The notes under the pieces are model-generated. The model ran no database searches. It had not been told where the DNA came from and was given only the letters and a program-made list of their open reading frames with translations. A stretch of DNA of 64,000 bases, from the NCBI RefSeq assembly GCF_020858115.1, contig NZ_JACYMM010000006.1, positions 186,001 through 250,000 of the forward strand. Direction: 5' to 3'. Every line of letters begins with the position of its first letter. Within the stretch, counting starts at the first letter, position 1. This DNA is from Janthinobacterium sp. FW305-129. Lineage in GTDB: Bacteria > Pseudomonadota > Gammaproteobacteria > Burkholderiales > Burkholderiaceae_D. Of this stretch, positions 28,684-37,124 are shown one piece after another. The position numbers were made by a program, and so were the translations under genes.

Positions 28684-29097
28684 CTAGTGAATTCGCCCTG
28701 CGAGCGCCGTCTTGACGACGGTGCTGGCGTGCAGGGCACCTAATACGAAAATCGACTCGATGGTGGCCAGTGCCAGTTCCACGGAGACGTCGCTGGCGAT
28801 GCTGGCCAGTCCCAGCACCTGTATCTGCAGGCGCTGGCCGGCTGCCTGGATCGCTTCCAGGTCGGCGCGCGAATAGTGCTGCATGCCCAATACCAGGCTT
28901 TTACGGGCGACGGTCTGTTTCACCACGTCGGCGTGGGTGCCCAACTGGTTGCGTATGGCCGTACGGATCAGATCCGTGCGGTTGGAATAAAACCCCTCCT
29001 GGACCAGCAGATCGATCTGCCCCAGGTCGATCAAGCCCAGGTTGATCGTGATTTTCTCGGATTCCCCAATTTTGGGCTTGCTGTCTTGCTTGGCCAT
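28684..29097 (-). CDS. Ribbon-helix-helix (CopG-like) transcriptional regulator
   Basis: 137 residues from ATG 29097 (GGAGAAAT upstream). The N-terminal part, ITINLGLIDLGQIDLLVQEGF then YSNRTDLIRTAIRNQL, has the beta-strand plus two-helix layout of CopG/Arc regulators. The C-terminal 70 residues (LVLGMQHYSRADLEA onward) are an unrecognised domain, possibly a ligand or oligomerisation part. It lies upstream of the esterase gene and divergent from the DUF1289 gene, so it may regulate both and itself. It is longer than antitoxin-type RHH proteins, and no toxin partner is adjacent. Confidence 0.75.
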   Translation of the reverse strand: MAKQDSKPKIGESEKITINLGLIDLGQIDLLVQEGFYSNRTDLIRTAIRNQLGTHADVVKQTVARKSLVLGMQHYSRADLEAIQAAGQRLQIQVLGLASIASDVSVELALATIESIFVLGALHASTVVKTALAGRIH

Positions 29098-29228
29098 ATT
29101 TCTCCAAAAACTCCACGTGGCATCCATTTGCCATCTGTATGGATGGTAGTATAGTTCTGAAATGACTCAAGTCAAGCAGGATCTGGGCTGATCGTGTTGT
29201 AGGACGGGCACCCGCAGAGTGAGAATGT

Positions 29229-29296
29229 GTGAAAAATATATTTCCGGAACAGCGGTTGTTGACCATTGTTTCGCTGGAAAATATATTCACGGAAAC
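29229..29296. promoter_or_regulatory. Pair of A/T-rich operator-like repeats in the divergent intergenic region
   Basis: 29229-29250 and 29276-29296 share the core GAAAA(A)TATATT followed by CGGAA(A)C, about 46 nt apart. Each copy is also a near-palindrome around TATA (GGAAA/TTTCC type). They lie between the RHH regulator and the DUF1289 gene, where autoregulation by the RHH protein would be expected. Confidence 0.45.
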
Positions 29297-29374
29297 ATTG
29301 CAGGGCGATGTCATCGCCTCGCCGGCACGGTTTCGCGGCATAATGAAAACCTTCACGTTTACCGATGCCGCTCC

Positions 29375-29602
29375 ATGATGGTCGCTCCCCCACCTCCGCC
29401 AGCCGTTCCGCTCCCGTCGCCGGTGCCGTCGCCCTGCGTCAGCCTGTGCAAGATGAACCGCAACAGCGGCTTGTGCGAAGGCTGCCTGCGCACGCTCGAC
29501 GAAATCATCGCCTGGAGCAAGGCCGACGACGACTTCAAGCGCGCCGTCTGGGCCGAATTGCCGGGCCGTGAATCGCTGCTCGATTTCGAGCCCGACTACT
29601 GA
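29375..29602 (+). CDS. DUF1289 protein
   Basis: 75 residues from the doubled ATG at 29375. A Pro-rich start (VAPPPPPAVPLPSP) leads into the family core CVSLCKMNRNSGLCEGCLRTLDEIIAWS, with four cysteines that could bind a metal or cluster. DUF1289 has no established role. It ends 8 nt before the metallo-hydrolase gene, with GAGGAAG between, so they are probably cotranscribed. Confidence 0.78.
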   Translation: MMVAPPPPPAVPLPSPVPSPCVSLCKMNRNSGLCEGCLRTLDEIIAWSKADDDFKRAVWAELPGRESLLDFEPDY

Positions 29603-29610
29603 GGAAGCCC

Positions 29611-30534
29611 ATGCCGCGATCGCCAGCGCTGTTCCCCGATGCCATGCAGGTGTTCGAACGCGGCTGGCTGTCGTCGAACAACATCCTGTTCCAGGGGAAG
29701 GATGACACGGCCCTGATCGACAGCGGCTATGTCACGCATGCGCCGCAAACCCTGGCCCTGCTGCGCCATAGCCTGGCCGGCCGTCCCCTGGACCGCCTGT
29801 TCAATACGCACCTGCACTCCGACCATTGCGGCGGCAACGCGCTGCTGCAAGCCGCATACGGCTGCCACACGGCCATACCCGTGTCGGAGGCGGACAAGGT
29901 GCGCGCGTGGGATGCCGATGCCCTCAGCTTCCAGGCCACGGGCCAGCAATGCCCGCGCTTCGGCTTTGACGCCACCGTCTCGCCCGGCGACACCTTGACC
30001 TTGGCCGGCATGGCCTGGCAGGCGCTGGGCGCACCGGGCCACGATCCGCACTCGCTGATTTTTTACTGCGCCGGCGAGGGCATCCTGATCTCCGCCGACG
30101 CCCTGTGGGAAAACGGCTTTGGCGTGATCTTCCCTGAACTCGATGGCGGTTCCGGCTTTCCGGAAGCGCGCGCCACCTTGGACCTGATCGCCAGCCTGGA
30201 CGTGCGCGTCGTCATTCCCGGCCACGGGCGGCCGTTCCAGGACGCCGCCGGCGCCCTGCAGCGTGCGTATTCGCGCCTCGATTACCTGGCGTCCGACCCC
30301 GTGCGCAATGCGCAGAATGCGGTCAAAGTGCTGCTGAAATTCTTGCTGCTGGAGCGCCAGCGCATCGCCCTGGCCGGGATACCGGCCCTGCTGCGCGGCA
30401 TGCCCGTCTTCGAAGAGGCCAACCGGCGTTTCCTGCGCCAGGAAGCGGATGCGCTGGCCGAGTGGGCCGTCGCGCAGCTATGCAGGGCTGTAGCGGCGCG
30501 TGTCGAGGGTGAGTACTTGCTCAATGATGGCTGA
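29611..30534 (+). CDS. MBL-fold metallo-hydrolase
   Basis: 307 residues. The metallo-beta-lactamase motif NTHLHSDHCGG supplies His67, His69, Asp71 and His72; APGHDPHSLIFY and VIPGHGRPF give the further metal histidines, so two zinc ions are expected. The C-terminal 70 residues are helical. It has no signal peptide. Such proteins hydrolyse thioesters, lactones or similar compounds; the substrate cannot be inferred. Ribosome site GAGGAAG precedes the start. Confidence 0.85.
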   Translation: MPRSPALFPDAMQVFERGWLSSNNILFQGKDDTALIDSGYVTHAPQTLALLRHSLAGRPLDRLFNTHLHSDHCGGNALLQAAYGCHTAIPVSEADKVRAWDADALSFQATGQQCPRFGFDATVSPGDTLTLAGMAWQALGAPGHDPHSLIFYCAGEGILISADALWENGFGVIFPELDGGSGFPEARATLDLIASLDVRVVIPGHGRPFQDAAGALQRAYSRLDYLASDPVRNAQNAVKVLLKFLLLERQRIALAGIPALLRGMPVFEEANRRFLRQEADALAEWAVAQLCRAVAARVEGEYLLNDG

Positions 30535-30578
30535 AGCGGGTCTGCGATAAATTCAGCACGATCGTACTTTTTCTGCAC

Positions 30579-30584
30579 TATAAT
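30579..30584 (+). promoter_or_regulatory. Candidate -10 box (TATAAT) upstream of the nitronate monooxygenase-like gene
   Basis: A perfect TATAAT stands 50 nt before ATG 30635. A -35 box at the correct distance is not obvious, so this is tentative. Confidence 0.35.
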
Positions 30585-30634
30585 CAACGTTCAGTGTGTC
30601 TTTCACGTCCGATCAACTTTCCAGCGAGTCCGCC

Positions 30635-31588
30635 ATGGCATTGCCTGTTGCGTTGCAAAACCTCTCCTTACCCGTTATCGCCTCGCCGATGTTCATCGCC
30701 AGCGGCCCGGCCCTTGTCGCGGCGCAGTGCAAGGCCGGCATCGTCGGTTCCTTCCCTGCCCTGAACGCGCGTCCCGCCGAATTGCTCGACACGTGGCTGA
30801 CCGACCTGCAGGCCGAACTGGCCGCCTTCCAGGCCGCCAATCCCGATAAAAAAGTGGGGCCGATCGCCGTCAACCAGATCGTGCACCAGTCGAACGACCG
30901 CCTGGCGCACGACGTGGAAGTGTGCGTGAAACACCAGATTCCCATTATCATTTCCTCGCTGCGCGCGCCGCCCAAAGAAATGCTCGACGCCATCCACAGC
31001 TATGGTGGCATCGTGCTGCACGACGTGATTTCGATCCGTCACGCGAAAAAGGCGCTGGAAGCGGGCGTCGATGGCTTGATCCTGGTCGCCAGCGGCGCCG
31101 GCGGCCATGCGGGCACCCTGTCGCCGTTCGCGCTGGTGGGCGAAGTGCGCAAATTCTTTGACGGTCCGCTGGCGCTGTCGGGCTCCATCGCCACGGGCGA
31201 CGCCGTGCTGGCCGCGCAAGCGATGGGCGCCGACTTTGCCTACATCGGCTCGCGCTGGCTGGCGACCAAGGAGTCGAACGTCAGCGACGGCTACCGCGAC
31301 GCCATCGTGGATTCAAGCGCGGCGGACATCGTCTACACGAACCTGTTTACGGGCGTGCACGGCAACTACCTGAAAAAATCGATCGAAGCGGCCGGACTCG
31401 ATCCGGAAGCCTTGCCCGAAGCGGACAAGAGCGCGATGAATTTCGGCTCCGGCAGCGCCAAGGCCTGGCGCGACATCTGGGGCGCGGGCCAGGGCGTGGG
31501 CTTGATGGACGACGTGCCCAGCGTGGAAGAGATGGTGGCGCGCCTGAAGGCCGAATACGATGCGGCACGCGCGCGGTTGAAGCTGTAA
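30635..31588 (+). CDS. NAD(P)H-dependent flavin oxidoreductase / nitronate monooxygenase-like protein
   Basis: 317 residues from ATG 30635; an upstream in-frame GTG adds 13 unconserved residues. The FMN-binding TIM barrel of the 2-nitropropane dioxygenase family is shown by LPVIASPMFIASGP near the start, VASGAGGHAGTLSPFALV (with the active-site His in GGHAG) and FAYIGSRWLATKES. It may oxidise alkyl nitronates, or act as a quinone or enoyl reductase. It is a soluble flavoprotein. Two palindromic repeats follow the stop. Confidence 0.85.
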   Translation: MALPVALQNLSLPVIASPMFIASGPALVAAQCKAGIVGSFPALNARPAELLDTWLTDLQAELAAFQAANPDKKVGPIAVNQIVHQSNDRLAHDVEVCVKHQIPIIISSLRAPPKEMLDAIHSYGGIVLHDVISIRHAKKALEAGVDGLILVASGAGGHAGTLSPFALVGEVRKFFDGPLALSGSIATGDAVLAAQAMGADFAYIGSRWLATKESNVSDGYRDAIVDSSAADIVYTNLFTGVHGNYLKKSIEAAGLDPEALPEADKSAMNFGSGSAKAWRDIWGAGQGVGLMDDVPSVEEMVARLKAEYDAARARLKL

Positions 31589-31600
31589 GCTGGTGGTAGT

Positions 31601-31635
31601 GTCGGATTACGCGCTGCGCGCTAATCCGACCTACG
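31601..31635 (-). repeat. REP-like palindromic element, copy 3 (A/T variant)
   Basis: GTCGGATTA (31601-31609) pairs with TAATCCGAC (31622-31630). Compared with copies 1, 2 and 5, one G-C pair of the stem has become A-T on both sides, a compensatory change. Confidence 0.82.
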
Positions 31636-31659
31636 TCCGACCTGCCGCGTCAACCATGG

Positions 31660-31693
31660 GTAGGTCGGATTAGGCCAAAGGCCGTAATCCGAC
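31660..31693 (+). repeat. REP-like palindromic element, copy 4 (inverted partner of copy 3)
   Basis: The unit begins GTAGGTCGGATTA and ends TAATCCGAC, in the opposite orientation to copy 3 and with the same A/T variant. The pair fills the gap between two convergent genes. Confidence 0.82.
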
Positions 31694-31699
31694 AAATCC

Positions 31700-32293
31700 T
31701 TACTCCTGCTTCAAATCCTCAGGCTTGATGGCCCACAAACCCGGCAGGTTGCGCCAGTAGCCGTATGCATCCATGCCGAAGCCGACGACGAAGCGGTTCG
31801 GGATCACCAGGCCGACGATGTCCGCCTGCACGGGCTTTTTCTTGCCGATGGCCTTGTCGGCGAAGACGGCCAGGATGACTTCCGAGGCGCCCATGTCCAG
31901 CAGGCGCTGCTTGACGTGCGCCAGGGTTTCGCCTTCATCGAGGATATCGTCGAGCACGATGACGGTGCGGCCCGCTACGTTCGAGCGGGGGATGACTTTC
32001 CACACCACCTCGCCGCCCTTGTCGTCGTCGCCGTAGCGGCTGACGTGGATGTAGTCGAATTCGAGCGGGAAGCTCAGTTGCGGCAGCAGGCTGCCCGTAA
32101 ACACGACGGCGCCGCCCATCACGCCCAGCACCAGCGGGAATTCCTTGGAATCCGCGGCGTTGAAGCGCGTGTTGAGTACATCGGCCATGCGCGTGATCGA
32201 CGCCTGCACGGTATCTTGGTCGAACAGCAGTTCCGCGTTCTTGATCAGGTCACGGGCACGGTTGTGATGAAATTCTTGCATGGACTCTTGCAT
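31700..32293 (-). CDS. hpt: Hypoxanthine-guanine phosphoribosyltransferase
   Basis: 197 residues from ATG 32293; ATG 32281 is an alternative, and neither has a strong ribosome site. The PRPP-binding loop is VIVLDDILDEGET at 111-123. Other family marks are VLGVMGGAVVFTG, DYIHVSRYGDD and VGFGMDAYGYWRNLP near the end. It salvages hypoxanthine and guanine with PRPP, in the cytoplasm. It is a minus-strand gene 51 nt downstream of the liv cluster but has no clear functional link to it. Confidence 0.9.
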   Translation of the reverse strand: MQESMQEFHHNRARDLIKNAELLFDQDTVQASITRMADVLNTRFNAADSKEFPLVLGVMGGAVVFTGSLLPQLSFPLEFDYIHVSRYGDDDKGGEVVWKVIPRSNVAGRTVIVLDDILDEGETLAHVKQRLLDMGASEVILAVFADKAIGKKKPVQADIVGLVIPNRFVVGFGMDAYGYWRNLPGLWAIKPEDLKQE

Positions 32294-32344
32294 GGCGATG
32301 AATGGGGCTGATGGTCAATGCCGGTATTATCCCGCAAATTGGCC

Positions 32345-33601
32345 TTATTTGTAATCGCGCATGTCGTCGATGATTTTCCCATCCTGCGCCAGACTGCCCA
32401 CTGCCACCAGCACCACGTCGCCCCGCAGCTTGGTCAATTCGCGGATCGAAGCGACGATCGCTTCCACGCCGCTGGCGTCCGCCGGATCGTCGACTTCGCA
32501 ATGCAAGGCCATCTCGTCGTTGGCCATGCGCCCCGATACCACCAGCCGCGCCTTCCTGATTTGCGGGTGGCGGCGCGCGATGTCATGCACCTGCGACGGA
32601 TGCACGAACATGGCGCGCACCTTGGTGGTTTGATCCGCGCGACCCATCCAGCCTTTGATGCGCGTATTCGTGCGGCCGCACGGCGACTCCGGCGCATCGA
32701 CCAGCTCGGCCGACAGATCGCCCGTGGCAAAGCGGATCAGCGGGTAGTCGGCATTGAAGACGGTGACGACGACTTCGCCCACCTCGCCCGGCGCGACGGG
32801 AATGCCGCTGCCCGGATGGACAATCTCGAGCAGCACATTTTCGTCGACGACCATGCCGGGATTGAGCTTGCCATTGCTGGCCGTCTCGTAGGCGATGCTG
32901 CCGATATCGGCCGAGGCATAGGTCTGGAACACGTGCGGCACGCCGTTCTCGGCAAACCAGCTGCGCAAGGATTCGGGCAAGGCTTCCGCGCCCATCACGG
33001 CCTTGGTGACGCTGCTGATGTCGGCGCCCATTTCGCGCGCCTTCTCGATGATCAGTTTTAAAAATGAGGGCGTGCCGATATACGTGTCCGGCTTCAGGTC
33101 GGCCATCGCCTGCACCTGCATTTCCGTCTGGCCGATGCCGGCCGGGATGACGGTGCAGCCGATGCGCGCGGCGCCCCCTTCGACCATGAAGGCGGCTGGC
33201 GTGAAGTGATACGAGAAGCAGTTCTGCAGCAGGCCGCCGGCGCGCACGCCGGCCGCATACATGGGCCGCGCGAAGCGCCACCAGTCGGGGCCGCGGCCTT
33301 CCGGATCGAAGATGGGGCCGGGCGAGACGAACACGCGCGACAGGGCGTTTTTCGGCGTCGTGTTCAAGCCGCCGAACGGCAGCTGCGCGTGCTGCAATTG
33401 CTTGAGGTCGGACTTGCGCGTCACGGGCAGCTGCGCCAGCGCGGCGCGGCTGGTGATGCCGGCCGCGTTGACGCCGTCGAGGATACGGGCCCAGCCCGGC
33501 GCCTGTTGCGCGCGCGCGATCAGCTGCGGCAGGCCGGCCATCAATTCGCGTTCGCGCGCCTCGGCGGTGCGCGTTTCCAGACTGTCGAGCGTATCGTTCA
33601 T
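32345..33601 (-). CDS. Phenylacetate-CoA ligase (PaaK)-like protein with altered phosphate-binding loop
   Basis: 418 residues from ATG 33601, chosen because GGAG lies 10 nt upstream; ATG 33610 is only one base from that site. Overall layout follows PaaK: an early LPFGG, a middle GTPSFLKLI and QTYASADIGSIAYE, a late IRFATGDLS and an ACT-like C-terminal domain. The usual SSGTTGKP loop is replaced by VSPGPIFDPEG, so ATP handling may differ or the protein may be a binding or regulatory paralogue. It is the last gene of a branched-chain-type ABC operon that begins with a true acyl-CoA synthetase. Confidence 0.75.
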   Translation of the reverse strand: MNDTLDSLETRTAEARERELMAGLPQLIARAQQAPGWARILDGVNAAGITSRAALAQLPVTRKSDLKQLQHAQLPFGGLNTTPKNALSRVFVSPGPIFDPEGRGPDWWRFARPMYAAGVRAGGLLQNCFSYHFTPAAFMVEGGAARIGCTVIPAGIGQTEMQVQAMADLKPDTYIGTPSFLKLIIEKAREMGADISSVTKAVMGAEALPESLRSWFAENGVPHVFQTYASADIGSIAYETASNGKLNPGMVVDENVLLEIVHPGSGIPVAPGEVGEVVVTVFNADYPLIRFATGDLSAELVDAPESPCGRTNTRIKGWMGRADQTTKVRAMFVHPSQVHDIARRHPQIRKARLVVSGRMANDEMALHCEVDDPADASGVEAIVASIRELTKLRGDVVLVAVGSLAQDGKIIDDMRDYK

Positions 33602-33691
33602 GTCAGTCATTCTCCATTTGTCAGTGCGTGTTGATCCGCACGCCAGGCCATCAGGACCGCCGTGCGCGTTGCAGCCAAGGGTTTTGATGGA

Positions 33692-34537
33692 TCAGGCCAG
33701 CCAGCGTTTGCGGCGGCGGTAGAACTTCATGTCGCGGAAGCTCTTGCGCCCGGCGCCGGAGACGCCCAGGTAAAACTCCTTGACGTCTTCGTTGCTGGCC
33801 AGTTCCTGGGCTTGTCCTTCCATCACGACGCGCCCGTTTTCCAGGATGTAGCCAAAGTCGGCGTAGCGCAGCGCCACGTTGGTGTTCTGTTCGGCCAGCA
33901 GGAAAGAGACGTTTTCCTGGTGGTTCAGGTCCTTGACGATGCCGAAAATCTCTTCGACGATCTGCGGCGCGATGCCCATCGAGGGCTCGTCCAGTAAAAT
34001 CATTGACGGCTTAGCCATCAGCGCGCGGCCGATGGCGCACATCTGCTGTTCGCCACCCGAGGTGTAGCCGGCTTGGCTGGCGCGCCGCGTTTTGAGGCGC
34101 GGGAAATAGTGGTACACCTTCTCCAGCGCGTCTTTCAGCTCGCCGCGCGACAGGCTGCGCGTGTAGGCGCCCGTCAAGAGGTTTTCCTCGATGGTGAGAT
34201 GGCCGAAACAGTGCCGGCCTTCCATCACCTGCGACAGGCCGCGCTTGACCAGTTCATTCGGCGTCAACTGGTCCACGCGCTCGCCCTTGAACTGGACTTC
34301 GCCCTTGGTGACGTCGCCGCGTTCGCCGCGCAGCAGGGTCGAGATGGTCTTCAGGGTGGTCGACTTGCCGGCGCCGTTGGCGCCCAGCAGCGCCACGATC
34401 TTGCCTTGCGGCACTTGCAGCGACACGCCCTTCAGGACCAGGATCACGTGGTCGTAGATGACTTCGATATTGTTCACCGACAGGTAGGGCGGCGGCGCGT
34501 CCGGCTTGATCGGGGCTTGCGTGGCAGAGTGGGTCAT
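33692..34537 (-). CDS. livF: Branched-chain amino acid type ABC transporter, ATP-binding protein LivF
   Basis: 281 residues. Walker A GANGAGKST at 52-60, Walker B MILLDEPSMGIAP and the signature SGGEQQM (preceded by YT instead of L) are intact. A C-terminal tail, GAGRKSFRDMKFYRRRKR, is longer and more basic than in E. coli LivF. It pairs with LivG to drive import through LivHM. It is encoded 66 nt after livK with a strong hairpin between them. Confidence 0.9.
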   Translation of the reverse strand: MTHSATQAPIKPDAPPPYLSVNNIEVIYDHVILVLKGVSLQVPQGKIVALLGANGAGKSTTLKTISTLLRGERGDVTKGEVQFKGERVDQLTPNELVKRGLSQVMEGRHCFGHLTIEENLLTGAYTRSLSRGELKDALEKVYHYFPRLKTRRASQAGYTSGGEQQMCAIGRALMAKPSMILLDEPSMGIAPQIVEEIFGIVKDLNHQENVSFLLAEQNTNVALRYADFGYILENGRVVMEGQAQELASNEDVKEFYLGVSGAGRKSFRDMKFYRRRKRWLA

Positions 34538-34564
34538 GGCTGCTTCTTTAAAATGTTAAACACG

Positions 34565-34584
34565 GGACCGGCGTTGGCCGGTCC
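34565..34584 (-). other. Perfect hairpin between livK and livF
   Basis: GGACCGGC (34565-34572) and GCCGGTCC (34577-34584) form an 8-bp stem with loop GTTG. No T-run follows on the minus strand, so it more likely stabilises the livK message or reduces read-through than terminates fully. Confidence 0.6.
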
Positions 34585-34603
34585 GGTTCCTCTCGCTACG
34601 GCA

Positions 34604-35923
34604 TTACTTCATGCACGCCGGCGTGATCTTTTTCTCTTCGGCGTACTTGCCGGACGATTCCTCGACCAGCTTGCGCACCAGGGCCTTGTCGCCGACGATC
34701 CATTTCGGCGTGATGGCGGTCCACTTCTTGCCATCCCACTGCTGCACTTTCACGGCACCCGAGCCTTCATGGTCGTCGCAGCTGGTTTTCACGGTGGGGA
34801 ACATGCCCAGCGCGCCCACGGCCTTTTGGCGCGCATCGTCGACGTTCAGGTTTTCCAGGCCCCAGCGCATCTGCTCGCCCGTGATCGGTTTTCCCTTGCC
34901 GAATTTTTCCTGCGCCGTGCGAATCGCTTCGACCCACAGGATGCCGGCCGTCACGCCGCGCATGTGGTACACGGAGCCGATGCGCGACTGGTCGGACAGG
35001 TTGCCCTTGCCGGAGGCGTAGAGTTTTTTGCGGATGTCGTCGAGAACGGGGTAGTTGCCCGGCGTATTAAAACTCATCGCCGTGTAGCCCTTGGCCGCGT
35101 CGCCCGATGGAATCGTGTCTTCTTCGGAACCGGCCCACCACACGCCCAGCATCTTGTCGCGCGGGAAGCCGTTGCGCTGCGCCGTCTTGATGGCGACGGA
35201 GTTCATCACGCCCCAGCCCCACAGGATCACGTGGTCCGGCTTGGCCTGTCGGATTTGCAGCCATTGCGATTGCTGTTCGCTGCCAGGCGGCGCGACGGGA
35301 ATCTTGATCAGCTCAAAGCCGTACTGTTTCGACAGCGCTTCAAGCACAGGCAGCGGCTCCTTGCCAAAGGCCGAATCGTGGTACAGGTGCACGATCTTTT
35401 TGCCTTTCAGCTTGTCCATGCCGCCATCCTTGTCACCCAGGTATTTGATCATGGCGGCGGCCTGGCTCCAGTAGCTGGAGATCAGCGGATACACGTACGG
35501 GAAGACCTTGCCGTTGGCGGCGTCCGAGCGGCCGTAGCCGATCATCGTCATGGGGATCTTGTCCTGCGCCACGCGGTCCAGGATGCCGTAGGCGACACCC
35601 GTTGACAGGGTTTCGACCAACGTGGCGCCGCCCTGCTTGGTTTTCAGGCGTTCATAGCATTCGACGCCGCGCGAGGGGTTGTATTCGGTTTCGCACTCTT
35701 CCCAGCTGATCTTGACGCCATTCACGCCGCCGGCCTGGTTGACCAGGTTGAAGTAGTCGATGATGCCGCCGTAGAAACCGGAGCCGCCGGCCGCGTACGG
35801 TCCCACGCGGTAGGACGGCAGGGCGATGTACTGTTCCTTGTCCTGCGCCTGGGCGCTGGCGGCCATGGTGAGTGCGGCACTGGCGATGGCGGCGGCCAGC
35901 ATGAGCGATTTGATGTGTTTCAT
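34604..35923 (-). CDS. livK: ABC transporter periplasmic substrate-binding protein (LivK/type 1)
   Basis: 439 residues, longer than the ~370 of LivJ/LivK. Residues 1-26 are a signal peptide ending in ASAQA. The body is a type 1 periplasmic fold (YNLVNQAGGVNG-type start, PSRGVECYERLKTK, LYHDSAFGKEPLPVLEAL). AGGAG precedes the start. In context with two CoA ligases the ligand is more likely an aromatic or aliphatic carboxylic acid than an amino acid; that is inference. Confidence 0.87.
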   Translation of the reverse strand: MKHIKSLMLAAAIASAALTMAASAQAQDKEQYIALPSYRVGPYAAGGSGFYGGIIDYFNLVNQAGGVNGVKISWEECETEYNPSRGVECYERLKTKQGGATLVETLSTGVAYGILDRVAQDKIPMTMIGYGRSDAANGKVFPYVYPLISSYWSQAAAMIKYLGDKDGGMDKLKGKKIVHLYHDSAFGKEPLPVLEALSKQYGFELIKIPVAPPGSEQQSQWLQIRQAKPDHVILWGWGVMNSVAIKTAQRNGFPRDKMLGVWWAGSEEDTIPSGDAAKGYTAMSFNTPGNYPVLDDIRKKLYASGKGNLSDQSRIGSVYHMRGVTAGILWVEAIRTAQEKFGKGKPITGEQMRWGLENLNVDDARQKAVGALGMFPTVKTSCDDHEGSGAVKVQQWDGKKWTAITPKWIVGDKALVRKLVEESSGKYAEEKKITPACMK

Positions 35924-35981
35924 TGTGTGTCTCCTCTTGTTTTATTTGGTATTCAAGTGAACCGACATCGACTGCAAAAAC

Positions 35982-37040
35982 TTAATGGGGGAAGGGCCAG
36001 AGTCTCAACTTTTCCTTGGCGATTTGCCACAGCCTGGCCAGGCCATGCGGTTCGACGATCAGGAAGAAGATGATCAGCGCGCCGAACACCATCAGTTCCA
36101 GGTTCGAGGCCACGCTGGTGGGTAGCGACAGGCCGTGCGCGATGGTATTGAGGAAGATGGGCAGCAGCACGATGAAGGCCGCGCCGAGGAAGGAACCTAA
36201 AATCGAACCGACGCCGCCGATGATGATCATGAACAGGATGCGGAAGGACAGGTCCAGGTTATAGGCTTCCGGTTCCACCGTGCCCAGGTAGGCATACGCG
36301 TACAGCGCGCCGGCCACGCCGCAGTAAAACGAGCTGACGGCAAAGGCCAGCAGCTTGGTGCGCATCAGTCTGAAACCGATCACTTCGGCCGCCATGTCCA
36401 TGTCGCGCACGGCCATCCACGAACGGCCCACGTTCGAGCGGATCATGTTCTTGGCCAGCAGCGCCATGCCCGCGACGATGGCCAGCACCAGCAGGTATTT
36501 GCTTTGCGGCGTGTCGAACTGGTAGCCGAGGATGGTCATCTTTTGCACCGTGATCACGCCCGAGGAACTGTAGTTGGTCAGGTAGGGGATCTTGGTCAGG
36601 CACCAGACGACGAAGAACTGCGTCGCCAGCGTGGAGGCGGCCAGGTAAAAGCCGCGGATGCGCAGCGAGGGCAGGCCGAAGGCGATACCCACCATGGCCG
36701 CGCACAGGCCACCGAGGATGAACGACACCAGCAGCGGCAGCCCGGGCAGCCGCGCCATGAAGTTATACGAGGCGAAGGCGCCGACTGCCATGAAGGCGGC
36801 CGTGCCCAGCGACAGCTGGCCCGCATAGCCCGTCAGGATGTTCAGACCCAGCGCGGCCAGGGCGAAGATCAGGAAGGGAATCATGATCGCTGACAGGAGA
36901 TAGGGCGAGGCGAAATACGGCAGGAGGAAGACGGCGGCGAGGAGCGTGGCCGTCAGCGCCAGGCGGTCTTGCCGGATCGGGAAGATCTGGTTGTCGGCCT
37001 GGTAGCTGGTCTTGAATTGTCCTGCTTCACGGTAAATCAT
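35982..37040 (-). CDS. livM: Branched-chain type ABC transporter permease LivM
   Basis: 352 residues with 8-10 membrane segments. LivM marks are LNILTGYAGQLSLGTAAFMAVGAF, SLRIRGFYLA and RSWMAVRDMDMAAEVIG. It forms the inner-membrane pore with LivH. A REP-like element separates it from livH. Confidence 0.9.
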   Translation of the reverse strand: MIYREAGQFKTSYQADNQIFPIRQDRLALTATLLAAVFLLPYFASPYLLSAIMIPFLIFALAALGLNILTGYAGQLSLGTAAFMAVGAFASYNFMARLPGLPLLVSFILGGLCAAMVGIAFGLPSLRIRGFYLAASTLATQFFVVWCLTKIPYLTNYSSSGVITVQKMTILGYQFDTPQSKYLLVLAIVAGMALLAKNMIRSNVGRSWMAVRDMDMAAEVIGFRLMRTKLLAFAVSSFYCGVAGALYAYAYLGTVEPEAYNLDLSFRILFMIIIGGVGSILGSFLGAAFIVLLPIFLNTIAHGLSLPTSVASNLELMVFGALIIFFLIVEPHGLARLWQIAKEKLRLWPFPH

Positions 37041-37072
37041 GGGATGGTCCTTTGCTGGCTGTTTTGGCTGTT

Positions 37073-37107
37073 GTCGGGTTACGCGCCATGCGCTAACCCG
37101 ACCTACG
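37073..37107 (-). repeat. REP-like palindromic element, copy 5 (between livH and livM)
   Basis: GTCGGGTTA (37073-37081) pairs with TAACCCGAC (37094-37102), followed by CTACG. It lies in the 84-nt gap inside the liv operon. Confidence 0.8.
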
Positions 37108-37124
37108 ATGCTGTTACGGTGGCG

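Noticed and set aside
28684..29097. RHH protein as antitoxin of a toxin-antitoxin pair
   Set aside because: No small toxin gene (ParE, RelE, PIN type) is adjacent and the protein is longer than usual antitoxins.
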